From NCBI RefSeq assembly GCF_033568475.1, contig NC_133123.1:24538622-24602621 (forward strand): 64,000 nucleotides of DNA. The letters run 5' to 3'. Source of the DNA: Henckelia pumila (Eukaryota > Streptophyta > Magnoliopsida > Lamiales > Gesneriaceae). Shown piece by piece: positions 34,809 through 46,404 of this stretch (position 1 is the first letter of the stretch; each line of letters opens with the position of its first letter). The notes under the pieces are model-generated. The model was not told where the DNA came from. It made no database searches and saw only the letters and a program-made list of their open reading frames with translations. Made by a program: the position numbers and the translations under genes.

Positions 34809-37800
34809 ATGAAATTGATGTTTTTGGAAAATATGATTGAGTTTTGCATGGTACTTGGTACCTTATTGGGATTGTATTTTGTAATTGATGTACTGACCAA
34901 GTACAGGGCTATAATGGATTGTTTCCACAAATTTGTCAGATTTAGACCAAGGATGGCAAACGACTGGAAATTCTATGGAAAGAGTTCTAGAGTTAAGATC
35001 CCTTTGATTTCAATATTAGCTATGACACGTTTACTGCAGAGAGGTGCCGAGGGATTCTTGGTCTATGCAGTAGATGTATTGAAATCTAGCCCAGAATTAT
35101 CCAACATCCCAGTTGTGAAAGAATTTGCATATGTGTTTCCAGATGAAATTTTGGGTTTTCCTCTAACCCGTGAAATTGAATTCAATATTGAATTGATGAC
35201 TGGTAATTTACCTATTTCGAAGGCTCCTTACAGAATGACACCACTGTAACTTAAAGAACACAAAGAGCAACTTGAAGATCTATTAGTCAAGGGATACATT
35301 AGACCGAGTGTGTCACCTTGGGGGTGCTCCAGTGCTATTTGTAAGAAATAAAGATGGGTCGATGAGATTATATATCGATAATGGCAATTGAATAAAGCCA
35401 AGGTAAATAATAAGCACCCTTTGCCTCAAATAGATGATTTATTTGATCGATTGAGGGTCAAAGAGGCAGATGTGCACAAGACCGCGTTTAGAACCAGGTA
35501 TGGGAATTTTGAATTCCTGGTTATGCCTTTTGGAGTGACGAATGCTCTTGCTGTGTTTATGGATTTAATGAACATAATTTTTCATAAGTATTTTGACGAG
35601 TTCGTAGTGATATTTATTGATGATATTCTGATCTATTCTAAGAATGAGATTGAACATGCAGAGCACTTGAGAACTATCTTGCAGATTTTGAGACGAGAAC
35701 ATTTATATGCCAAGCTGCCCAAGTGCGAGTTTTGGTTGGACCGAGTTTTATTTCTTGGTCAAGTGGTTTCAGAAGAAGGGATTGCAGTTGATTCCAATAA
35801 AGTTGAGGTCATGATTAACTGGCCAAGACCTACCTCTGTTCCTGAAATACGCAGTTTTATGGGTTTAGCAGGGTATTATCGCAGATTTATTGAGGGATTT
35901 TCCAGCATTGCAAAGCCGATTACCCAATTAACCCATAAGAATGCTCCGTATGTTTGGACAGATGCCTGTGAGAAAAGCTTTGTTGAGTTGAAGAGGAGAC
36001 TGACTAGTGCTCCTGTATTGACTATTCCATCAGGTACATGTGGTTTTGTTGTTTATTGTGATGTGTCTCATAGAGGTTTGGGTTGTGTGTTTACGCAGAG
36101 AGGCCATGTGATAGCCTATGCATGAAGACAGTTGAAGTCACACGAGACCCGATATCCCGTACATGATCTTGAGCTGGCAGCCATTGTCTTTTCCTTGAAG
36201 ATTTGGCGCCATTATTTGTACGGTGAGACCTTTGAAATATTTTTTGATCATAAGAGTTTGAAATATCTATTTTCTCAGGCTGAACTGAACATGAGACAGA
36301 GGCATTGATTAGACTTGTTGAAAGATTTTGATTGTGAAATTAAGTATTATCCAAGAAAGTCCAACGCAGCTGCCGATGCCCTGAGTAGAAAGGTATGCAA
36401 TTTGTCTCTGCCTATGATGAGTGTGTCTAGATTGATTGAGAATTGTTGTGCTTCTGGCTTGGATTTTGAGGCAGATATGCAATCGATCAGAATTTTTGCA
36501 ATCCAAGCAGAACCAGAAGTATTGAAGAGAATTAAAAAGGCACAGAATTCTGATCAAAAAATCAAGAGTTCAGTTGAGAAAGTTAGATCTGAACATCATT
36601 CAGAATACCAGGTTAGTGATGATAGAATCTTGTTTGTGAATAACCGTATTGTTTTGCCAGATGTTTCAGAATTGAGACAGAAGATTCTACGAGAGACACA
36701 TTGCAGTAAATTCAGTGTACACCCAGGTGGGAGAAAAATTTATAACGACTTGAAAAGTCAATATTGGTGGAAAAATATGAAAGCAGATGTGACAGAATTT
36801 GTATTCCGATGCCTAAACTGTCAGCAAGAGAAATCAAAAAGAAAGCGACCAGGTGGTCTATTGCACAATTTAGCAATTCCAGAGTGAAAATGAGATCACA
36901 TCACTATGGATTTTGTCACGAGACTACCAAGATCCTCGAGAGGATACGATGCAATCTGGGTAGTCGTTGACAGACATACTAAGTCTGCATGCTTTATTCC
37001 TTATCAGATGACATACTGACATGATTAGATGGCCAGCATTTACATCCGAGACATAGTGAGATTACACGGTGTGCCGAAATCTATCGTTTCAAATCGAGAC
37101 CCTAGATCCACTTCACACTTTTTACACAGTTTACAAGAAGCACTTGAGACTCGTTTGCACTTGAGTATAACTTATCATCCTCAGACAGATGGACAGTCAA
37201 AGCGGACTATCCAGACTTTAGAAGATATGATGAGGGTTGTGGTACTAGATTTTGGTACCAACTGGCAAGATGCGTTGCCACTTGTTGAATTTTCCTATAA
37301 TAACAACTATCAAGCAAGCATTGAGATGACTCCTTATGAGGAGTTATATGGTAAGAAATATAGATCTTCGTTGTTTTGGGACGATCTTTCAGAAGTACCA
37401 ATGACTGGTCCAGATATGATCAGGGATATGTTAGATAAGATAAAGTTGATTCGGTCAAGAATGAGAGCAGCACAGGACAGACAAGCCAAATATGCTAATG
37501 TCAGATGCAGGCCCTTGAGTTTTGAACAAGGTGACCGTGTATTCTTGAAGATATCTCCTTTCCGAGGTACAGTCCGTTTTGGAAAGAGAGGTAAGTTATC
37601 ACCAAGATATATTGGGCCATATGAGATTCTAGACAGAATTGATGACCTAGCATACAGATTAGCTCTCACTCAAGCTCTATCAGATATTCTTGACGTATTA
37701 CATGTATCTATGTTGAAGAAGTATCAACCAGATCCCTCCCACATACATCAACCATAAGAGGCAGAACTGGATGAGACTTTGAGCTAGTTTGAACGACCGA

Positions 37801-37948
37801 TAAAGATTATGGACATAAAAAAAATAAGAAGCTCGGAAATAAGTCGATTCCTTTGGTTAAAGTACAGTGGAGCAGACACGGCGTTGAAGAAGCAACATGA
37901 GAATTAGAGCATGATATGAGACAGAAGTACCTTGAACTTTTTGTATGA
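34809..37948 (+). pseudogene. Broken pol: protease tail, RT, RNase H, integrase, chromodomain-like tail
   Basis: 34870-35246 covers the end of the protease and the linker (VLTKYRAIMD, PLISILAMTRLLQ). RT follows with FIDDILIYS near 35617, but about 20 residues between FDRL and VKEADVHK (near 35455) are deleted, including the first catalytic Asp motif. The RNase H Asp (FDHKSL) is intact. The integrase zinc finger lies at about 36700-36830. In the DDE core the second Asp is Asn (codon 37092-37094) and the Glu is Lys (codon 37200-37202), exactly 35 residues apart. Stops: 35247-35249, 36123-36125, 36306-36308, 36885-36887, 36891-36893, 37017-37019, 37026-37028, 37755-37757 and more in the tail. 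Frameshifts near 35321 and 35380. The natural end is near 37948. Confidence 0.9.
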
Positions 37949-38022
37949 GATTTGATGCATTGTAATTCAGTCCAATATAATTTCTTGGTATGTACTTGAG
38001 ATTTCGAGGACGAAATCTTTTA

Positions 38023-38036
38023 TTAGAGGGGAGGAA
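38023..38036 (+). other. Polypurine tract of the second Ty3 element
   Basis: TAGAGGGGAGGAAT directly before the 3' LTR at 38038. Expected place and composition. Confidence 0.82.
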
Positions 38037-38037
38037 T

Positions 38038-40059
38038 TGTAACGCCCTCAAAAAACCCAATTGAATAATTTATTATAATTGGAATTAAATTTCTAAGTTT
38101 CATAAATTAAAGAACTGAAATTGAAGTCTACAGATGATCAGGGACCGAATTGCAATTTTGGGGAAGTTCAGGGACTAACATGTAAAAAGTTGAAAAGGAC
38201 CCCATGAAATAAATAATTAGGGGAGAGTTGTCTCCCAAATAATTCTCCCATTATCTTCTTCCTCATTCATCTGAGAAGAGAGAAGGAAGACTCACATCTA
38301 CATTTTTGTTCTCCAAGCTTCGATCCAACTCGATCCGACCAGTAGAATTTTGATTCGAGCACGGTTTTGGAATCCTTGAGATAAGGGTTACGTTTCTATG
38401 TAAGTATGATTAAATTATACCAAGTTCTAATTTTGAGATGTTGTTGGATTCTAATTTTATTTGGATAAATATGTTCTTGAGATAATAGAGATGGTATATC
38501 TAAGACGGTTTGAAAAAATACCATCGTTTGAACATGTTTTTGATTTTCGAAGAATTTTCAGAATTTCTGGAATTTTTGGATGATGATTTTAGAAAATTAG
38601 AGATGATATTGAGGATGATATTGTCTTGGAATTGTAAAAATATTGGTGTTGAGAATTTTTGGAAATACCGATTTTTAGACGTTATGCCGTCGGATTGAAT
38701 TTTGAAGAAATTGTTGAATATTCGGCTTGACGAGAATTATAAGGAATAATATCGAGAAATAATGTTGTCCATTTCAGATTTTGAATTGGAATTTATTGAA
38801 TTGGAATCGCAAGAAATTGAGTTGTTTAGAGTTCGGTCAAGATTGAGATTGATTATTGTTCGAAATGCGATTTTTGGATCGAACAAGAAATTGATATGAA
38901 TTTCATATGAATGTAGCTTTCAAGACTTGAGCATTCCGAACTTGTAATTGAGGTATGGATAGACAATGAAGAGCTTGGGATTGAATCCTCTAGAATATTT
39001 TGAGATTCTCGAGCCCAATAAATCACACACTTCTTTGCTATATTATTTGAATTATATGAATTGATTGAATAGCATGAAATTATGAATTTGATTTTATTCT
39101 ATGATTATCGATATATGATTCATGATAATGATTTGATATATGAGATGAGATGCTCAGATTGAGCAGATATTTTGATATATTGAATTGCATCATCTCATTC
39201 ATATTGAGCCAGACTTTGTTCAGATTTGATGGCAGACTTGCCTAGATTGCAACGGACGTTTGGGTCGATATTTGAGTCGCATGGAATGTAGAACAACTTC
39301 CATGACAGAATACTCTATATAGGAGTGCCAAAGTCCGGGGTTGAGAAGCTCAACGCCCACCCCGATTGGGGGAGTAGGTGGTGACGTTGTGTTTTCTTTC
39401 CCTTGGGATCCCTAAGATCAAGATTGATACTGAATCAGAGAATTTATAACCCCAGATTCTTGAGCATGCATTATCCATTTGAGATTACCTATGGATTTAT
39501 ATTGATATCATTGAAATGTTTAAATGCTCATTTGTTTCTGTCATTCATACCGAGTTTTTATACTCACCGGTTTTCCGGCTGTTGCTTTGTCTTGTGTGTG
39601 TGCATTGCAACATGTGATTCGGGGTCAAGCTTTAGAGAACCTTAAAGATTTGAAATGAGAGTAGAAGTGGAGCTCGGGTCTAGCAGACAAATAATTTTAA
39701 ATATATTTTGAAAACATGTTGAATTTTGGAGTGTTCAAACTTGTTGCATTTTACACTCGTTTGAATGATTTTCAGACATCTCTTTATTGTATATTGTGAT
39801 CAAGACTTTGAGAGGTCACCATTCCGGGTATTTGGAGCAAGAAAAAAATAAAAAAAATAGAGATTTTCGAAGCCCCAGCGCGCCCGCGCATTCGGTGCGC
39901 AATTTTGCGCAACGGAGGCGCGGCCGCGATGCCGCAGCGCAGCAGCAGCGCGCCCGTGCCTCCTCCCCTAAAAAAAAAAAAAAAATTTCCGCGACGCGTT
40001 TTTGCGTCGCCAAATGTCTTATTGATTATTTTTAAATATTTGCACCCGAGGTCTCCACA
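38038..40059 (+). repeat. 3' LTR of the second Ty3 element
   Basis: 2022 bp, TGTAACGCCCTC to GGTCTCCACA, collinear with 31222-33319. The 76 bp shortfall comes mainly from deletions in the GC-rich island and of a repeated CATGCATT phrase. Confidence 0.93.
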
Positions 40060-40464
40060 CTTATAAACTCTTCAAAACACTACCTAAAACTGATGCTTTT
40101 TTAAAAGTTAAAACTCCTTCGTCAACTACTGAACAGCTCTACCGATTACCAAGTGTGCAGCTATTTTGCTCTTTACATGAAAAAAAATCCTTTGTCATGT
40201 TGGGTGTATGTATTAAATTTTGGATCCTAGTGGGTAAATGGGTCTTATGGAACCCGACCCATTTGGATGAAAAAACCTAGTTTAGTCTAACATGTTTGGG
40301 TATTTTATTGGTTCGGTATCAAATTTTCATTGTTTTCAATTTAATACAAAACGTTTAAAATTTTTTATCAGACCGATCCTTCTGTCAATTTTAATTGTTA
40401 AAATTTATCGAGTAGGCGGCCATGTATCACTCACATCCTTAAAATCCCCAAAAACCCAAATCAT

Positions 40465-41309
40465 AATCTGATGCCCCAAAAAATATTAGGGCATAGTCTG
40501 ATCTGAGTCCATTAACTCATACCCAGGAGAGTTGTTCCAAATCTACTAGACCCTATTGTATTGAGGCCCAAGTCTGATTAAGACCCAAGCTGGCAATACA
40601 CTAATCCAAAAATAAAGATTTATGACTCCGCCCATGCGACGAGGCCCAAAGGGCCGAGCCCTGCCAGGGTAGGGTAACAAGCCGACCCGGGCCCAAGGAA
40701 AGCTTTACTCAAGACGCGAGAATATTGGAAACACTTATGGATCTCTAAAAACTAAAGGAAAATCCCGATAAACTCGGGATTGGAATAAGACCAATAAGTC
40801 GGCTCGGAGTCCTGGTCGTCATGGTAACTGTGCCCTGCTGACAACAGTCTCATGTAGAATTATACTCCAACAATATTCTACTCCTAGAGGTAACCTACCA
40901 TTTTTGCCTATATAAATACTAGTTATTTATCATGATTTTACACATTCATTTTTACTCACGCATTCATTCATACTTTCTCAACTTTATTACGCTCTTCCTT
41001 TTCATAATCTGAGCACTGACTTTGGCATCGGAGAGCTCAATTCAATTACACTTTCGGCGCCCTTAACCCTGTTTTTGTCTGTGCAAAACCCTGTTTATCC
41101 GATCCGACCTGTGTATTGGAAGATTGGAAGACTCTCTTTACCAGATCGAATCCGAGATAAAATCTTGATTACATCATAATCCTTATTTCAATCCAATATA
41201 TGCACCGGTTGGCGCCACACAACTCTATGACTAATCGGAATGCTCCTTATGGAATTTATTTATGAAATAAGAATATTTTCAGACACCATGTCTTGTGCAC
41301 AAGTGAATC
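40465..41309 (+). repeat. Tat-type Ty3 LTR remnant with primer-site region
   Basis: Plus-strand layout of a Tat-like LTR: TATA-like CCTATATAAATAC near 40917, then GCACTGACTTTGGCATCGGA near 41012 and CTTTCGGCGCCC near 41060. TTGGCGCC at 41209-41216 is the usual first part of the primer site after such LTRs. The start is uncertain (about 40465, TGATGCCCC). A younger solo LTR interrupts the element at 41310. Confidence 0.62.
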
Positions 41310-42703
41310 TGTAGTGACCCGCACCGTGATCACCTACTAATCAGAAGCTTAAGCATGCATTTAACTTAATTAAATAAATCAGAAATTAAACAGCGGAAAA
41401 CTTAAACAACAATAAAATATTGTTTACAACCATATCGAATAAACCAGCGTATTAACCCAAAAACATCAGAAAACAAAAGCCTAGACAATAACCCTGTTGG
41501 TCCTCCATCGCCTAAGCTCTCCTGGAACCACCCGCATCGTCCAACCGCAGACCTGCCCCATGGAGATGGAATATGGTGTCCAGATACAACAAAGTACGGG
41601 ACGTGAGCATGATAAGCTCAGTACGAGAGTATGAGTATACGATGTTATGTGTGCATGTATGCAAGTGTATAGGGTACCAAGACTCTCAGGTTAAGAAATT
41701 AGCTCATAGACTGGGCCCAGGGTATATAGCACGCTGCGCCGCCGCATCAGGAGGTGGCTCATATACCCAGTGGATAATGGTGACCTGATACTAGTACAAG
41801 TTTCCAACCATAAAGGTGACCTAACACAAGACTTACGTATCCAACCATCCACACAAACTCGTAGGGTGAGCGCCCTACTACAGGATACCTCTAAGATAAA
41901 GACTCAATATGCTCATGTATGCAACATACAGTCATGACATGCTGTATATAAATGCATATAAAACATGCAATCATATAATCCATGCAAACATATAATACAT
42001 GCATACTCAATCTGGATATCTCGAATAATACTTTCGTACCTCATAAACTAGGCAAGCTAGACCAGCACTATGTCCAAGCCTATAATCCGCACTACAATGC
42101 AAAGTGCTCATGCATTATAATCTTATTCTAAAAGTCTTAACTACGCTATAGCATACTCCCTATTTACTATAAGGAGCCAGAGCTATACCTGCGTCCGTCG
42201 TCAGCCCGCTGAGGACGACTGCCCCAGAACTTGGGCACCGCTCCGCCGCAACCCCAGAGCACTTGGCCAACCTCTAGACTAAGCCTAGGAAGGCTGGAAA
42301 CACCCCAAAACCCCTAGAAAAGCCTAAGAACCGAGAGAGGAAACTTGAATTGGTGTGAAAATTATGAAATTCGGAGGGCCTATTTATAGGCGAAGTTCAG
42401 ACGGTCCGAACTGCCACTTGTCCGAGCCGTTTAGACACCTGGGCTTTGCTGAGTTCGGAAGGCCCAAAGTGGTTCGGAGGGCCCGGAGTGGTCCGTATGC
42501 TCCGAATTGTTTTGGTCCTTTCGGACTCATTTTTGGACCCTCGGAACCTACCCTACCATTTTTGGACGTTTCGGATCTGATTTTTCACTTATTTTCACCA
42601 AATAAGGACTCCTTAAACATGTTTTGACACTTTTAAAATTATATGTCATTTTCTAACATGTTTAAAATCACTTAATCTTGTAAAATAGAATCGGGCTACT
42701 ACA
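41310..42703 (-). repeat. Solo LTR of a Ty3 element, perfect 5 bp TSD
   Basis: 1394 bp starting TGTAGTGACCC and ending GGGCTACTACA, flanked by GAATC at 41305-41309 and 42704-42708. No internal region or second LTR is present, so it is a product of LTR-LTR recombination. On the minus strand it reads TGTAGTAGCCCG..., and a TATA motif (CCTATAAATAGG at about 42371-42382) lies in that orientation. Upstream of the TATA is a cluster of TCCGAA/TTCGGA words (42360-42570). Confidence 0.9.
42371..42382 (-). promoter_or_regulatory. Likely TATA region of the solo LTR
   Basis: The dyad GCCTATTTATAGGC contains CTATAAATAG on the minus strand, placed within the LTR as a U3/R promoter would be. Strand is chosen from the LTR orientation. 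Confidence 0.55.
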
Positions 42704-42870
42704 GAATCACTGGTCCTTGGCATTTTTTTTGTCAAAATCTATGATAAGCACTGCTCCAAATTTTGTTCATGCCATTAACTGAAACTTAGTTTCTTCTCTC
42801 AGATAATGTTTGGGATTGGAAGCAATCTCAAATACTACTTTAGTGATGGTAGGCTGAGGCATGTTCTACG

Positions 42871-43092
42871 TAGGGGTGAGTTTTCGGTATACCGCATAAA
42901 AAATATTAATATGAAAAAAATTCATACCGGTACCGATATAAAAATTCCGAAAGTGTGGTATGGAAAAAATTCATACTAATACCGTAAAGATAACGAAAAA
43001 AATTTTATATATCAAAAAAATATCTATATATCGAAAAAATTTCGATACGGTATCCCGAAAAATCGATATTTTGGTTCGATATCCCAGCCCTA
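42871..43092. mobile_element. hAT-like MITE with CGGTATACCG words
   Basis: 222 bp. Ends TAGGGGTGAG and, inverted, TAGGGCTGGGATATCGAAC. The inside is filled with ATACCG, CGGTAT and CCGAAA. The flanking 8-mers (GTTCTACG, GACGTCCG) match at only 4 of 8, so the boundaries rest on the tips alone. Confidence 0.6.
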
Positions 43093-43667
43093 GACGTCCG
43101 CATCACCTAAAATACATGGATTGAGTTGGTGATTTCACAATCCGCTAAAAATAAGGATTAGTTTGTCTCACTCGCTAGCTCGTTTTGACGTTTCTAAAGA
43201 TTGCATTGATAAAAAAAATTAGATATATCAAAATATAAGTATCTGATGGGTTTGACAAGTCTAAAGGTTCAACCGGTGAAGCTTCGAATATAGGTCGAGT
43301 CGGATATAAGTTTAAGTTTTTACCGAGAGGTGATGTTGTTCAGGTCCAAAATTGATATTAACCCGCTACTACGGGTCAAGTCTTTTTGTCACTATTTAAT
43401 TTGTATTTTTCTCAAACAACACACGATTCTACCAATATTTTTTTCAAATGGCTCTGTCACATATGGTTTGTTTGTACCATTTATCCGACTAGCATGATTG
43501 AAACTACTATCATAACTTGAGGGTTTGCCTATTGTGCATAAAAAAATGACGACTACGAATTACATCATCATTAAAAAAAACGACTAAAATATTACGTGAT
43601 ATTTTAAAATATGCCTAAAACATCTACGAAGTGTTCCTCCACCAAAACAGAGCTTCATGATTTCTAC

Positions 43668-44111
43668 TAGGGGTGCAAACGAACCGAATCGAGCCGAATA
43701 ATGGTAAAATTTTAAGGTTCGAATTCGGCTCGATAAGAGTATATTCGAGTTCGAGCTCGATTCGAAGTTCGATAATTTTAAATATTTTGGCTCGAGTTCG
43801 GCTCGAAATGAAGTTCGAGTTCGAGTTCGGTTCGAAATATTCGAACCTATTCGTGAACTATTCGGATATTATGGTTCGAAAGCTCGAAATGTATATATAT
43901 TATTATATAATTATGTTATATTAATTAAATATTAAGGCTCGCGAACTATTCGCGAACTATCGAACAGAATAATTTCGACTCGAGCTCGGCTCGAAAAAAA
44001 GTTCGAACATGTTCGAATTCGGCTCGAGTTCGATAAGCTCGAATACGAATCAAATATTTATCGAGCGGGCTCGTAAAGCTCACGAACACGTTCGGTTCAT
44101 TTGCACTCCTA
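43668..44111. mobile_element. hAT-like element with TTCGAGTTCGGCTCGA repeats, perfect 8 bp TSD
   Basis: 444 bp. ATTTCTAC is duplicated at 43660-43667 and 44112-44119. Ends TAGGGGTGCAAACGAACCGA and, inverted, TAGGAGTGCAAATGAACCGA. Both sides are built of TTCGAGTTCG and GGCTCGA words. The open frames on both strands are by-products of the repeat. Confidence 0.88.
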
Positions 44112-44728
44112 ATTTCTACCAGTAAATAATACTTTCTTAGAGAGTATTCCATACAAGATTCGAAAATAATTTTTTTTGAGAATAAGATTCGAAAATATTT
44201 GCTGAAATGACTTCATTGCAATAGACTATAGAGCCAGAATAATCTCAAGTGCTTGCCTGATCTTATTTCCGAATTTTCCAAAAAAAAAAAAAAATGATCT
44301 ATCGCTTTATCCTTTGTTTTTTAGAAAAAATCATCCAAATTTTTTTTTTTGGCAAAAAAAATTTCTTATATCTTTTATATATAAACCAATTATTGACACC
44401 AAAATCTCAAATTCGAAATTAAATTATAACAAAACTCACACGGCTAAATAAAAAATATGGACTTAACAAGTGATACTTTATCACAAGTTCAAATTATATT
44501 TGACAAATCCTTCACAAAAAGTTGCTTATCGATAACGAAAGCAAATACATCCACAAACATCACCGCTAAAAATGTCACATGGAAGAGACAAATTGTCAAG
44601 ATACGTGTGAGATTTGAGAATCCTACAACATTTAAATCTGGTCCATTTGATGTTTACAATTTAACACCTTATTTTAATGACCATAAATTTTTTTTGCAGC
44701 AATAACTATTTCAATGTTACCAAAAAAT

Positions 44729-44764
<36 letters not shown>

Positions 44765-46103
44765 AAGAATATCAAAACAACAAAGGAATGTATAATCATG
44801 TTTAGTTCCTCCTACATTTGCCAATCCAATTGACAGAAGACGTACTTTGATTCTGTAAGTAATTTTTATCTTTGGGAAAAATTATTTATATTAGTGGATC
44901 ATGATGTGTGTTCCCTAAAAAAATGAAAGAATGGTGGATTTTTTTTATAAAAAATGTAAATAATAATTTTTGGAATTGAAATAGTACAAAGTAAAAATAA
45001 ATATAAAAAAAAAAAGATTTTCAAAAAAATATATATAAAAAATAATATTATAATATAGCAAAATCATAATTCAATGTCACCGAAATTATGAAAATGATAT
45101 ATAGAAATTAAGGAATACAAGGGGCCATAATTTCCGGGATTGCATGTTCCCCTAACATGGTAGGCCCTTTAAATCAAAATCTTTTATGGTATTTTTCCAT
45201 CAATTTAGTCTGATTCCACCCACAATATGCTAACAAATTATTTAATTATTATCTTGAAAATAAGATTTTTATAAATTGTAATTTTTCCCCATAATCCCGC
45301 AATCTATGGAGTAATCACATGCCATCTACAACCCGCATTAGATAGTTAGTTAACCACCATTTCAACTAAAAATGATTCAGTAAAAATTGTCGTCTTTCTC
45401 ACTCAAAAAACTGCATACTTTTTTGTATAATTTTATAAAATTATAAGACTTTTTTTTATTCCCGATATTCAGAATTAATTGTTTTACAAAAATATTCAGA
45501 ATTTAAAGTAAAAATGTGACATACAAAATGTATTACACAAATATAACACGTATGATCCTTTGTTCCTTTTACTAAATATATAATATATAATATAATATAA
45601 AGTTGAGATTCTAACATTCGACCTCTTCCTGCCGACTGTTTACAACATATATAAAGTTATATGCCATATTTCTTTATATGTATATATATATATATATATA
45701 TGTTTTCTCACAAGAGGATAACCGACCGTCACTTTTAAATCCCTGTCCATATCTTATATTAACTTTGTCCAAATTTTTTATTTGTAAAAATAATTGATTC
45801 ATAAATATTTTAATAATTTTAATAAGTTTTTTTTTTGTTTTAGTACGCTTCTTTTTGTTCTTTTGGTAAAAAAAAAAAAAATAAAGGTATCTTCATTAGT
45901 TAATTGGCCATATTAACTAACGATTTGTTCAAAAAAATTTCTAGTTTCGATTTAATAATTGTTTACATTTTTTTTTTACATGAGATGAAATTTTTAGGTA
46001 AGTGCTATGTGTGTCCCTCTTGCTTCGGCCTATAAGCTATAACAATTTTGGTGTTTCTTATTTATGATATTGCAATGCTTGCGATGTTATACAATTTAAA
46101 AGA
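44112..46103. other. AT-rich intergenic DNA
   Basis: Contains TA microsatellites at about 44729-44752 and 45681-45701. The 82-codon frame at 44457-44705 matches no family known to me and has no support. Confidence 0.5.
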
Positions 46104-46316
46104 TGAATAATACTAGATGTACAACTAATATCTCTTACAACGATATTTACAACAATTATATCGTGATTTTTTACTATTATATCGTGATATTTTGACGTTA
46201 TATCGTGAGATTTTGTATTCAATGTATTATAAGATTTGATAAATAAAATTTTTGTATTGATTTTTTTATGATGTAAGATGTGTTGTACAACTTTAGTTGT
46301 ACATGTAGCATTACTC
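46104..46316. mobile_element. Mutator-like MITE, perfect 9 bp TSD
   Basis: 213 bp. TTTAAAAGA is duplicated at 46095-46103 and 46317-46325. Ends TGAATAATACTAGATGTACA and, inverted, GAGTAATGCTACATGTACA. The centre has three ATATCGTGA words. Non-coding. A diverged relative may lie at 53652-53807. Confidence 0.85.
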
Positions 46317-46404
46317 TTTAAAAGATAGAGTATCGTTATCATGAGTTGTCATTTTTTGTTCAAGAATATAACAACAAACGTTTAATCCTACAACTGATAT
46401 CATA

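Larger units (their letters stand above)
31222..40059 (+). mobile_element. Second complete Ty3/gypsy (Tekay-like) retrotransposon, defective
   Basis: 8838 bp on the plus strand with a perfect 5 bp target duplication CTTAT (31217-31221 and 40060-40064). LTRs are 31222-33319 and 38038-40059, internal region 33320-38037. It has a Met-tRNA primer site, a gag start, heavily damaged gag/protease, a recognisable pol and a polypurine tract. The pol protein is clearly related to that of the element at 145-9667, but the LTRs differ in sequence, so these are two families of one clade. It carries many stops, frameshifts and a deletion, with catalytic residues lost, so it is inactive. The LTRs are still very similar. 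Confidence 0.95.
31139..40084. mobile_element. Small Tourist-like MITE split by the second Ty3 element
   Basis: GGTAGTGTTTGAGAGAGTTT at 31139-31158 and its inverted partner AAACTCTTCAAAACACTACC at 40065-40084, with TAA on both outer sides (31136-31138 and 40085-40087). Without the retrotransposon and the duplicated CTTAT it is about 103 bp (31139-31221 joined to 40065-40084). It was therefore in place before the retrotransposon. Confidence 0.7.

Noticed and set aside
44457..44705. 82-codon frame starting MDLTSDTLSQVQ
   Set aside because: No recognisable domain, splice signals or promoter; length is within chance for this region.
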